Source: Pseudomonas bharatica CSV86 (GTDB lineage: Bacteria; Pseudomonadota; Gammaproteobacteria; Pseudomonadales; Pseudomonadaceae). Taken from it: a DNA stretch of 64,000 nt. A program made the translations under genes and the position numbers. Each line of letters begins with the position of its first letter. The first letter of the stretch is position 1. The DNA lies in the NCBI RefSeq assembly GCF_000319305.2, contig NZ_AMWJ02000002.1, forward strand, positions 1,116,001 to 1,180,000, given 5' to 3'. The notes beneath the pieces are model-generated. The model made no database searches, was not told the DNA's origin, and saw only the letters and a list, made by a program, of their open reading frames with translations. Positions 37,214 to 44,194 of the stretch are shown here, piece after piece.

Positions 37214-38491
37214 TCAGATGGTTGATAGATCGACTCCGTAGTTGAGTTCCTCTGCGAAGTCCGGCAGTCCGTAACCGATGGTTTTCTTGTAGAAAGGAGA
37301 GACCTTCGCAGTCGGTGCCTTCTTCTTGTGCTTCGTGGTGTAGAGCATTCGTGCCCGCATCACCTCGAAGGAGTAACCGCGCCCTTCACGGTTCTTGTCC
37401 TTGGCCAGTCGGTTGATGGACTCCGTGTAAGCGTTGGTGACGGGCATGTCCGTCTCGAAGTAGGTCATGGTCTCTTCGCGCCAGTTTCCCACTGCCCTGA
37501 CCAGATCGCTCCAGACTTCCTTTTGGCCCTTCGGGATGGTGGCTATCCACTCGTCCAGGGCGGCTTCTGCCTGGAGCCGTGTGGTGGCGTCCCAGATGCC
37601 GTAGAAGCGCTCCTTGTGCTCGTAGGCGGCCAGCAGTTGCGGGAACGCGCCTGTCCAGGTCTCCATGATGAGGCGCTCCCGGTCTGAGACTTCGTGAGCG
37701 CGTTTCAGCAGGATTTTCCGGTCTCCCTTGAGAGTCCGGCTCTGGGACGGTTTCAGCTCCTTTCTGAGGCCCTTGCGCACTCTCTCTAGGGCATCGTTGG
37801 CCATGCGCACCACATGGAACTTATCGACCACGATACGGGCCTGGGGCAGCACAGCCTTGACCGCTGCCCGGTAGGGGTTCCACATGTCCATGCTGACGAT
37901 CTCGACCTTCTGCCGGTCTTTCAGCTTCATCAGGTAGTTGGTCACCACGTCCTGGCGGCGGGTGGCCAGCAGGTCGAGCAGGGTTCGCTCCTCAATGTTG
38001 GTCAGAATGCAGCGGTAGCGCTTGTTCAGGTATAGCTCGTCAATGCCCAGGATGCGGGGCGTCTCGAAGCGGTGCCAGCGCCCCAGGAACTCGGCGCGGG
38101 CGTTGAAGATGTCGCGCACCGTCTTCTCGTCCAGGCCGGTCTGTGCCGCCACAAAGGTGTAGGGGTGGTTGAAGGATTCCTTCTCCACGTACTCATGCAG
38201 CCGCAGTGTCATACGGAATCCGTCCACCATCTCCGGTAGCTGGGGCCTGAATGTTGTCTTGCAGGCCCGGCAGGTGTATCGGCGGCGGACCACCCAGAGA
38301 GTGACCCGCTTGCCGTGGATGGGCAGATCACGATAGGGAACGTCACGCTTGCCGAACCGCACGAACTCACCCTGCACGCCGCACCCCTCGCAGGCTACTG
38401 GTGTAGGTGCTTCAAGCCGAAAATGTATGTCTTCATTCTGCTCATCAGAATCCACCAACTGGTACCCAGGAAGGCTTAACGAATTAATCAT
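37214..38491 (-). CDS. tnpA: ISL3-family transposase
   Basis: A 425-residue DDE transposase. An N-terminal zinc ribbon (C34, C37, C74, C77) precedes a helix-turn-helix region and the catalytic triad, visible as D151 (ILGIDELYL), D202 (VSMDMWNPY) and E357 (NAYTESINRL). The frame is intact, so the element may be active. It begins 12 bp after the permease stop on the same strand, leaving no room for a promoter of its own except inside the permease gene. The GGAG box abuts the ATG, so translation may rely on coupling. Confidence 0.94.
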   Translation of the reverse strand: MINSLSLPGYQLVDSDEQNEDIHFRLEAPTPVACEGCGVQGEFVRFGKRDVPYRDLPIHGKRVTLWVVRRRYTCRACKTTFRPQLPEMVDGFRMTLRLHEYVEKESFNHPYTFVAAQTGLDEKTVRDIFNARAEFLGRWHRFETPRILGIDELYLNKRYRCILTNIEERTLLDLLATRRQDVVTNYLMKLKDRQKVEIVSMDMWNPYRAAVKAVLPQARIVVDKFHVVRMANDALERVRKGLRKELKPSQSRTLKGDRKILLKRAHEVSDRERLIMETWTGAFPQLLAAYEHKERFYGIWDATTRLQAEAALDEWIATIPKGQKEVWSDLVRAVGNWREETMTYFETDMPVTNAYTESINRLAKDKNREGRGYSFEVMRARMLYTTKHKKKAPTAKVSPFYKKTIGYGLPDFAEELNYGVDLSTI

Positions 38492-38503
38492 CTCCCGCCT
38501 TGA

Positions 38504-39538
38504 TCAGAAAAACAGGTAGGTGGCGTAACCGGCAATCATCGCCATAGCAAAAATGACTGCTAAAAACGCCGCTAAAAGCTTCAGCGTGAACAAAGAGCGC
38601 AACAGAATGAGCTCAGTCAGGCTGGCTCCGGCACTGCCGATGATCAACGCTAGCACCGTCCCGGCACCCACGCCTTTGGCCATCAGAGCCGCTGCCAGAG
38701 GTATGACGGCTTCAGCGCGAATATACAACGGCACGCCGATGACAGCGGCAACTGGAATGGCAAAGGGATTATCTGGGCCTGCATACTGCTCCAATAAGTC
38801 AGTGGGCATGAAACCATAGATCACGCTGCCAATCGCAATACCGATGAGCAGGTAAGGCAACACATCGATAAAGTCCGACCAAGCTTCCCGCCACACACCA
38901 CTGTACTTCCCTTCTTTCTTAACCGTGACAGTGGGTTGACTGTCACAGCATTCGCTAGACGTAGAGACTGTTGTCTTCCTATCAGCCCCGCAAGAAGCCG
39001 TCTTCGGAGTGGTGTCGCAGCTGTTGGTGCCGCAACTCGATGCGGTCGATGTAGCACTGCACGGGCTTGCTGATGAACTACATCCACTGCTCTCTTGTGT
39101 CGCCGTCCGGCGCACATAACGCTCGAAGCCAAGCGTGTGAAGCAGCCATCCGGCACCTACCGCGACCACCAAAGCGGCGAGCACATAGATAGCAGTAAGT
39201 GTCCATCCAAACGTGGCAACCAGCAGGCCGACGACGATAGGATTCAGCAACGGAGATGAGAAAAGAAACACCATCATCGGCCCAAAACCGGCCCGTGCCC
39301 GAATCAACCCTTTCAACATGGGGATAGTCGAGCAACTACAGAAGGGCGTTATAGCTCCTAAACCAGCAGCAAGAAAATAGCCTCGCTTCCCACTGGAAGT
39401 CAGTAACGCTTCCACCTTGGATGGTGGGATGTGACGTTGAAGAACTCCGACCAGCAAGCTAATGCCAATGAATAAAACCGATAGCTCGATAGCGAGAAAG
39501 GCGAACATGCCTAGAGCGTCTTGGAGTTGAGATGACAT
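38504..39538 (-). CDS. ArsP/YraQ-like permease with cysteine-rich loop (IS cargo)
   Basis: A 344-residue inner-membrane permease with two blocks of about four hydrophobic segments (residues 12-135 and 220-343). TPFCSCSTIP (C67, C69) is the hallmark of the ArsP/DUF318 family, some of which export trivalent organoarsenicals. The loop between the blocks (about 145-215) is rich in S and T and holds seven cysteines (153, 160, 169, 174, 183, 197, 198), suggesting soft-metal binding. Divergent from the ArsR gene with operator-like sites between. The true substrate is unknown. GGAG lies 9 bp before the ATG. Confidence 0.85.
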   Translation of the reverse strand: MSSQLQDALGMFAFLAIELSVLFIGISLLVGVLQRHIPPSKVEALLTSSGKRGYFLAAGLGAITPFCSCSTIPMLKGLIRARAGFGPMMVFLFSSPLLNPIVVGLLVATFGWTLTAIYVLAALVVAVGAGWLLHTLGFERYVRRTATQESSGCSSSASPCSATSTASSCGTNSCDTTPKTASCGADRKTTVSTSSECCDSQPTVTVKKEGKYSGVWREAWSDFIDVLPYLLIGIAIGSVIYGFMPTDLLEQYAGPDNPFAIPVAAVIGVPLYIRAEAVIPLAAALMAKGVGAGTVLALIIGSAGASLTELILLRSLFTLKLLAAFLAVIFAMAMIAGYATYLFF

Positions 39539-39556
39539 TCAATATTACTCCTATAT

Positions 39557-39574
39557 TTCTAGTATTGTCGAAAT
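39557..39574. promoter_or_regulatory. candidate ArsR operator, permease side
   Basis: TTCTAGTATTGTCGAAAT. It matches the second site as TTCTAG-N5-TCGAAWT and has ends that form an imperfect palindrome (TTCTA/TCGAA). It overlaps the region where the permease-tnpA promoter should lie, 19-36 bp before the permease start. Confidence 0.6.
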
Positions 39575-39590
39575 GATGTACGCAGCCTAC

Positions 39591-39619
39591 TTGCGTTTAT
39601 CCGACCTGTCAACTATAAT
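39591..39619 (+). promoter_or_regulatory. promoter of the ArsR-type gene
   Basis: TTGCGT and a perfect TATAAT (39614-39619) at 17-bp spacing, 31 bp before the ATG. The -10 abuts the second operator-like site, as expected for autorepression. Confidence 0.7.
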
Positions 39620-39636
39620 TCTAGAAACATCGAATT
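39619..39636. promoter_or_regulatory. candidate ArsR operator, regulator side
   Basis: TTCTAGAAACATCGAATT, a second copy of the TTCTAG-N5-TCGAAWT motif, in the same orientation 62 bp from the first. It overlaps the last base of the -10 and the probable transcription start of the regulator gene. Confidence 0.6.
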
Positions 39637-39649
39637 ATTGGGGCGTGCT

Positions 39650-39964
39650 ATGGATCACGAAAAGGTTGCAGCCAGCTTAGCTGAGCTAGGGAATAGTCAC
39701 CGACTGTCCGTGTTCCGCTTTCTGGTCAAAGCTGGCCATGATGGGGCTTCGGTCGGAGATATCCAGAAGGGGCTGGGTATTCCTGCTTCGACGCTATCAC
39801 ATCACCTTGCGCGCATGGCCAAGGTAGGGCTGATCCGGCAGGAGAAACATAGCCGCACGATTGTCTGTATACCCGAGTATGGGCACCTAGAGAATTTGAT
39901 CGGTTTCTTACAAGAGGAATGTTGTGCAGGTGTCCGGATTGCGCATGAACCAGAACCGCTTTGA
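39650..39964 (+). CDS. ArsR-family transcriptional regulator (IS cargo)
   Basis: A 104-residue winged-helix repressor of the ArsR/SmtB type. The recognition helix region is GIPASTLSHHLARMAKVGLI and the wing follows (RQEKHSRTIVCI). It lacks the ELCVC motif of classic ArsR. Cysteines at 73, 91 and 92 (QEECCAGV) could bind metal or metalloid. Divergent from the permease, which it probably controls together with itself and, through the operon, tnpA. About 176 bp of non-coding DNA follow up to the element end. Confidence 0.88.
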   Translation: MDHEKVAASLAELGNSHRLSVFRFLVKAGHDGASVGDIQKGLGIPASTLSHHLARMAKVGLIRQEKHSRTIVCIPEYGHLENLIGFLQEECCAGVRIAHEPEPL

Positions 39965-40116
39965 CGCTTGCCCAGCTCTCGCTGTCCTCCCTAGTCAGCA
40001 TCGCTATGAAGACTCAGGCGAAGGTGGAAACAGAAAATTGGCAGTAGAGTAGGCTGAAGAGGATCAATCAGATAATCCGCTGAGAAAGATTTTCTTCTTT
40101 ACATCTTTGGCATTTT

Positions 40117-40140
40117 ATCAACCAGAAATTCCGGATACCC
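40117..40140. repeat. right terminal inverted repeat
   Basis: Read inward on the minus strand it begins GGGTATCCGGAATTTCTGG and ends TTGAT, 20 of 24 positions identical to the left repeat. Confidence 0.93.
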
Positions 40141-40148
40141 ATTTTTAT
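40141..40148. repeat. target-site duplication, right copy
   Basis: ATTTTTAT, identical to 37148-37155 on the other side of the element. Confidence 0.95.
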
Positions 40149-40225
40149 TTTGGACTCGCCTTGTCGACGGGGGTGGGAACCCCTGCCTACGCCGCTTGCC
40201 GAATATTCCTGCAAACAGCGGACCG

Positions 40226-40254
40226 AGTATAAGACAGCGATAAATTATTTTTCA
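40226..40254 (-). promoter_or_regulatory. displaced cold-shock gene promoter (candidate)
   Basis: On the minus strand TATACT (40226-40231) follows a weak ATGAAA-like box near 18-bp spacing. Without the element it would give a leader of about 95 nt before the cold-shock start codon, typical of csp genes. It now points into the right end of the element: antisense to the ArsR gene and then sense for the permease and tnpA. The rest of 40149-40345 is the plsB upstream region. Confidence 0.4.
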
Positions 40255-40345
40255 TGACCAGGGCGGTTTTTGCTCAACTTGCGCGGATACGTCACACTTG
40301 CCCGCCTGTCTGCACGACCGTTCCATTTTCCAGAGCACACTCCAC

Positions 40346-42826
40346 ATGATCCATTCCCCCCTGCGCCGCCTGATCTTCGGCGCACTGCGCCGACTGTTGT
40401 ACCTGTGGGTTCGCTCCGAGACCATCAACCAGTCCGCTTTCACCCTCAACCTGGACCGCAGCCGTCCGGTGTTCTATGCCATCCAGTCGCCGTCGCTGAC
40501 CGACCTGGCCGTACTGGACAAGGAATGCACCAAAGCAGGGCTGCCGCGCCCGGTATTGCCCGTGGCCGTCGGCAGCCTGATGGAGCCCGCCGCGTTCTTC
40601 TACCTGACCCCGGAGCCGGACTGGCTCGGCCGCCAGTACAAGCGCGGTGCCCCGCCGACCCTCGGCCGGCTGGTCAGTGCAGTCAGCCAGCAGCCCGAAC
40701 AGGACGCGCAGATCATTCCGGTCAGCGTGTTCTGGGGCCAGACCCCGGCCAGCGAATCGAGCCCGTGGAAACTGCTGTTCGCCGATAGCTGGGCCGTCAC
40801 CGGACGCCTGCGCCGGTTGCTGACCGTGCTGATTCTCGGGCGCAAGACCCGCGTGCAGTTCTCCGCACCGATCCACCTGCGCGAGCTGGTCGATCACAAC
40901 AAGGGCCACGAACGCACCGTACGCATGGCCCAGCGCCTGCTGCGGGTGCACTTCCGCAACCTGAAGACGGCCGTGATCGGCCCGGACATCTCCCACCGGC
41001 GCAACCTGGTCAAGGGCCTGGTCCATGACCCGCTGGTGCGCCAGGCGATCCTCGACGAAGCCGAGCGCGAGAAGATCCCGGTGGCCAGGGCCGAAGCCAC
41101 GGCGCTGAAGTACGGCAACGAAATCGCCTCGGATTACACCTACACCGCGATCCGCTTCCTCGAGGTGGTGCTGAGCTGGTTCTGGAACAAGATCTACGAC
41201 GGTATCAAGGTCAACCATATCGAGCAGGTGCAGGGCATCGCCCCGGGTCACGAGGTGATCTACGTGCCGTGCCACCGCAGCCATATCGACTACCTGCTGC
41301 TGTCCTACCTGCTGTTCCGCAACGGCCTGACCCCGCCGCACATCGCTGCCGGCATCAACCTGAACATGCCGGTGATCGGCGGCCTGCTGCGCCGCGGCGG
41401 TGCCTTCTTCATGCGCCGCACCTTCAAGGGCAACCCGTTGTACACCGCAGTGTTCAACGAGTACCTGCACACCCTGTTCACCAAGGGCTTCCCGGTGGAG
41501 TACTTCGTCGAGGGTGGCCGCTCGCGTACAGGACGCATGCTGCAACCCAAGACCGGCATGCTGGCCATCACCCTGCGCAGCTTCCTGCGTTCGTCGCGTA
41601 CGCCGATCGTCTTCGTCCCGGTATACATCGGTTACGAGCGGGTGCTGGAAGGCCGCACCTACCTTGGCGAACTGCGCGGGGCAAGCAAGAAGAAGGAATC
41701 GATCTTCGACATCTTCAAGGTACTTGGCGCGCTCAAGCAGCGGTTCGGCCAGGTCTCGGTGAATTTCGGCGAACCGATCCGCCTCAACCAGTTCCTCGAC
41801 CAGCAGCAACCCGGTTGGCGCGAACAGCAACTGGCGCCGCAATTCCGTCCGGCCTGGCTGAACGAAACCACCTCGCGCCTGGGCGAGAAAGTGGCCCGTC
41901 ACCTGAACGAAGCGGCGGCGATCAATCCGGTCAACCTGGTGGCCCTGGCCCTGCTCTCTACCAGCCGCCTGGCCCTGGACGAACGGGCCCTGACCCGGGT
42001 GCTCGATCTTTACCTGGCGTTGTTGCGCCAGGTGCCCTATTCGCCCCACACCACCCTGCCGGAAGGCGACGGCCTGGCGCTGATCGGTCATGTCCGCGGC
42101 ATGGACCTGCTGGCCGAACAGCGCGACGCGCTGGGCCGGATCCTCTACCTGGACGAGCAGAACGCCGTCCTGATGACCTACTACCGCAACAATGTCCTGC
42201 ACATCTTCGCCCTGCCGGCGCTGCTGGCGAGCTTCTTCCAGATCAGCTCGCGGATGAGCCGCGAACTGATCCTGCAATACGTCCGCGCGCTGTATCCGTA
42301 TCTGCAATCGGAGCTGTTCATCCGTTGGGAGCTGGATGAACTGGACGACGTGGTCGACCAGTGGCTGGCCGCCTTCATCGACCAAGGTCTGCTGCGCAAG
42401 GAGAACGACGTTTACCTGCGTCCGCCACCCAGCTCGCGACAATTCGTCCTGCTGACGCTGCTGGCCCGGGCCATCACCCAGACCCTGCAGCGCTTCTACA
42501 TGGCCACCGCGCTGCTGCTCAACAGCGGCCAGCACAGCCTCAGTGCCGAGGAGCTGGAGGACCTGTGCGTGGTCATGGCCCAGCGCCTGTCGATCCTGCA
42601 TGGCCTGAACGCCCCGGAGTTCTTCGACAAGAGCCTGTTCCGCCACTTTATCCAGACCCTGGTCGAGCAGGGCGTGCTGCGCCCGGACGAAGCCGGCAAG
42701 TTGGGCTTCCACGACAAGCTCGGCGAACTGGCCGAAGGCGCGGCCAAGCGCGTGCTGTCGGCAGAGGTGCGCCTGTCGATCCGCCAGGTGGCCCTGCACC
42801 GCGATGAAGCCAGCAGCGGCGAATAA
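40346..42826 (+). CDS. plsB: glycerol-3-phosphate 1-O-acyltransferase
   Basis: PlsB acylates position 1 of glycerol 3-phosphate, the first step of membrane phospholipid synthesis, at the inner membrane. The 826-residue product has the HX4D catalytic motif HRSHID at residues 310-315, then GAFFMRRTF, VEYFVEGGRSRTGR and VPVYIGYERV, the four acyltransferase blocks. The ATG at 40346 fits the family N terminus (MIHSPLRRLIFGALRRLLYL); an upstream start adds 16 unrelated residues. Confidence 0.97.
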   Translation: MIHSPLRRLIFGALRRLLYLWVRSETINQSAFTLNLDRSRPVFYAIQSPSLTDLAVLDKECTKAGLPRPVLPVAVGSLMEPAAFFYLTPEPDWLGRQYKRGAPPTLGRLVSAVSQQPEQDAQIIPVSVFWGQTPASESSPWKLLFADSWAVTGRLRRLLTVLILGRKTRVQFSAPIHLRELVDHNKGHERTVRMAQRLLRVHFRNLKTAVIGPDISHRRNLVKGLVHDPLVRQAILDEAEREKIPVARAEATALKYGNEIASDYTYTAIRFLEVVLSWFWNKIYDGIKVNHIEQVQGIAPGHEVIYVPCHRSHIDYLLLSYLLFRNGLTPPHIAAGINLNMPVIGGLLRRGGAFFMRRTFKGNPLYTAVFNEYLHTLFTKGFPVEYFVEGGRSRTGRMLQPKTGMLAITLRSFLRSSRTPIVFVPVYIGYERVLEGRTYLGELRGASKKKESIFDIFKVLGALKQRFGQVSVNFGEPIRLNQFLDQQQPGWREQQLAPQFRPAWLNETTSRLGEKVARHLNEAAAINPVNLVALALLSTSRLALDERALTRVLDLYLALLRQVPYSPHTTLPEGDGLALIGHVRGMDLLAEQRDALGRILYLDEQNAVLMTYYRNNVLHIFALPALLASFFQISSRMSRELILQYVRALYPYLQSELFIRWELDELDDVVDQWLAAFIDQGLLRKENDVYLRPPPSSRQFVLLTLLARAITQTLQRFYMATALLLNSGQHSLSAEELEDLCVVMAQRLSILHGLNAPEFFDKSLFRHFIQTLVEQGVLRPDEAGKLGFHDKLGELAEGAAKRVLSAEVRLSIRQVALHRDEASSGE

Positions 42827-42915
42827 TCCCACGGCATCGCGGGAAGTCGACTACCGAAAAATCCGCTAAAGTCCTGGGTGCCGGCCACAAGCCGGTATCC
42901 AGGATCGGAGACCCC

Positions 42916-43314
42916 ATGAAAAAACTCTTTCTGCTGTGCTGCGCCTCGCTGGTCGCGGCCTGCTCCAGCCACGCCCCTGTCGAAAAGGCTTCGCTGCATG
43001 GCGAAGTGTTCTACCTGCAACGCATTGCCCTGCCACCGACGGCCACCCTTAATGTAGCCTTGCAGGATATTTCCCTGGCCGACGCCCCGGCGGTCACCCT
43101 TGCCAGCCAGAACGGCCCGGTCAAGGGCCAGGTGCCACTGCCCTTCCAACTGTCCTACGACAAGGCCCAGCTCAAGCCCGGCCATCGCTACGCGGTCAGT
43201 GCGCGTATCGAGCTGGACGGCAAGCTGCTGTTCATCAACACCGAGCAGCACAGCGTCAAGCTCGACGGCAGTGATCCGCAGCCGCTGCGGATCAAGGTCG
43301 ATGCGGTCCGCTGA
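42916..43314 (+). CDS. YbaY-family lipoprotein
   Basis: A 132-residue lipoprotein with lipobox LVAACSS (lipidated C16). The mature part resembles the YbaY/YscW-type beta domain (GEVFYLQRIALPPTATLNVAL). GGAGA lies 8 bp upstream. The molecular role is unknown. It lies between plsB and the DUF4197 gene as in P. aeruginosa. Confidence 0.8.
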   Translation: MKKLFLLCCASLVAACSSHAPVEKASLHGEVFYLQRIALPPTATLNVALQDISLADAPAVTLASQNGPVKGQVPLPFQLSYDKAQLKPGHRYAVSARIELDGKLLFINTEQHSVKLDGSDPQPLRIKVDAVR

Positions 43315-43353
43315 TATTCCGTATTCCCCGCTTTCTCCAATAAGGATGTCGTC

Positions 43354-44043
43354 ATGATTCGCCGTAGCCTCACCTTTACCGGCCTGTGCGCCGGCCTGTT
43401 GCTGTCCGCCAGCGCCATGGCCCTCTCCTTGAGCGACCTGTCGCAGAAAGACGCCTCCGGGGGCCTTAAGGACGCCCTGAGCCAGGGCGCACAGATCGCC
43501 GTCAAGCAGCTTGGCACCCCGGGTGGTTTCAGCAACAACCCGGACGTGCGCATCGAGTTGCCGGGCAACCTCGGCAAGGCAGCGAAAAAGCTCAAGCAGT
43601 TCGGCATGGGCGCGCAGGTGGAAGAGCTGGAAACCAGTATGAACAAGGCCGCCGAAGCAGCGGTTCCGCAGGCCCAGGCACTGTTGCTGGATGCAGTGAA
43701 GAAGATGACCGTGGACGATGCCAAAGCCATTCTCGGCGGTGGTGACAATGCCGCCACCCAATACCTGAGCAAGACCAGCCGCGAGCAGATCCGCGAGAAA
43801 TTCCTGCCGATCGTGAAGAACGCGACCGACAAGGTTGGCGTGGCGAAAAAGTACAATCAGTTCGCAGGCCAGGCCGCAGCCTTTGGCGTAGTGGACGCCA
43901 AGAGCGCGAACCTGGAAGGTTATGTCACCGAGCAAGCACTCAACGGCCTGTTCGAGATGATCGGCAAGCAGGAAGCCAGTATCCGCGAAAACCCGGCGGC
44001 AGCGGCAACCAGCCTGGCGAAGAAGGTCTTCGGGGCCCTGTAA
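43354..44043 (+). CDS. DUF4197 secreted protein
   Basis: A 229-residue protein with a signal peptide (cleavage likely after ASAMA, residue ~23) and a helical DUF4197-type body (ending AATSLAKKVFGAL). Probably periplasmic; function unknown. AATAAGGATG provides the ribosome binding site. It follows the YbaY-like gene by 39 bp and ends before a REP doublet. Confidence 0.85.
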   Translation: MIRRSLTFTGLCAGLLLSASAMALSLSDLSQKDASGGLKDALSQGAQIAVKQLGTPGGFSNNPDVRIELPGNLGKAAKKLKQFGMGAQVEELETSMNKAAEAAVPQAQALLLDAVKKMTVDDAKAILGGGDNAATQYLSKTSREQIREKFLPIVKNATDKVGVAKKYNQFAGQAAAFGVVDAKSANLEGYVTEQALNGLFEMIGKQEASIRENPAAAATSLAKKVFGAL

Positions 44044-44075
44044 CCTGCCCTCGCTTCAAAGGCTGAACACAAAAA

Positions 44076-44182
44076 CCTGTGGGAGCTGGCTTGCCAGCGA
44101 TGAGGCCAGAACAGACAACATCCTTGCCCTTGAGGGCCCTATCGCTGCGGTGCGGCGATCCGACAAGCCAGCTCCCACAGGG
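44076..44182. repeat. REP doublet 3
   Basis: Left arm CTGTGGGAGCTGGCTTGCCA, right arm ending CAAGCCAGCTCCCACAGGG. It sits between the convergent DUF4197 and RND pump genes. Confidence 0.88.
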
Positions 44183-44194
44183 TCCGCGTCGTTT

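Larger units (their letters stand above)
37156..40140 (-). mobile_element. ISL3-family element with ArsR-permease cargo
   Basis: A complete 2,985-bp element. The 24-bp terminal inverted repeats (37156-37179 and 40117-40140; both begin GGGTAT and end TGGTTGAT) match at 20 of 24 positions. The 8-bp target duplication is perfect, so the insertion is recent or well preserved. It carries tnpA, a heavy-metal-type permease and a divergent ArsR regulator. ISL3 elements with passenger genes are known in Pseudomonas (ISPpu12 carries other metal genes); I cannot tell by eye whether this exact one has a name. Its base composition is visibly lower in GC than its flanks. Confidence 0.95.
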
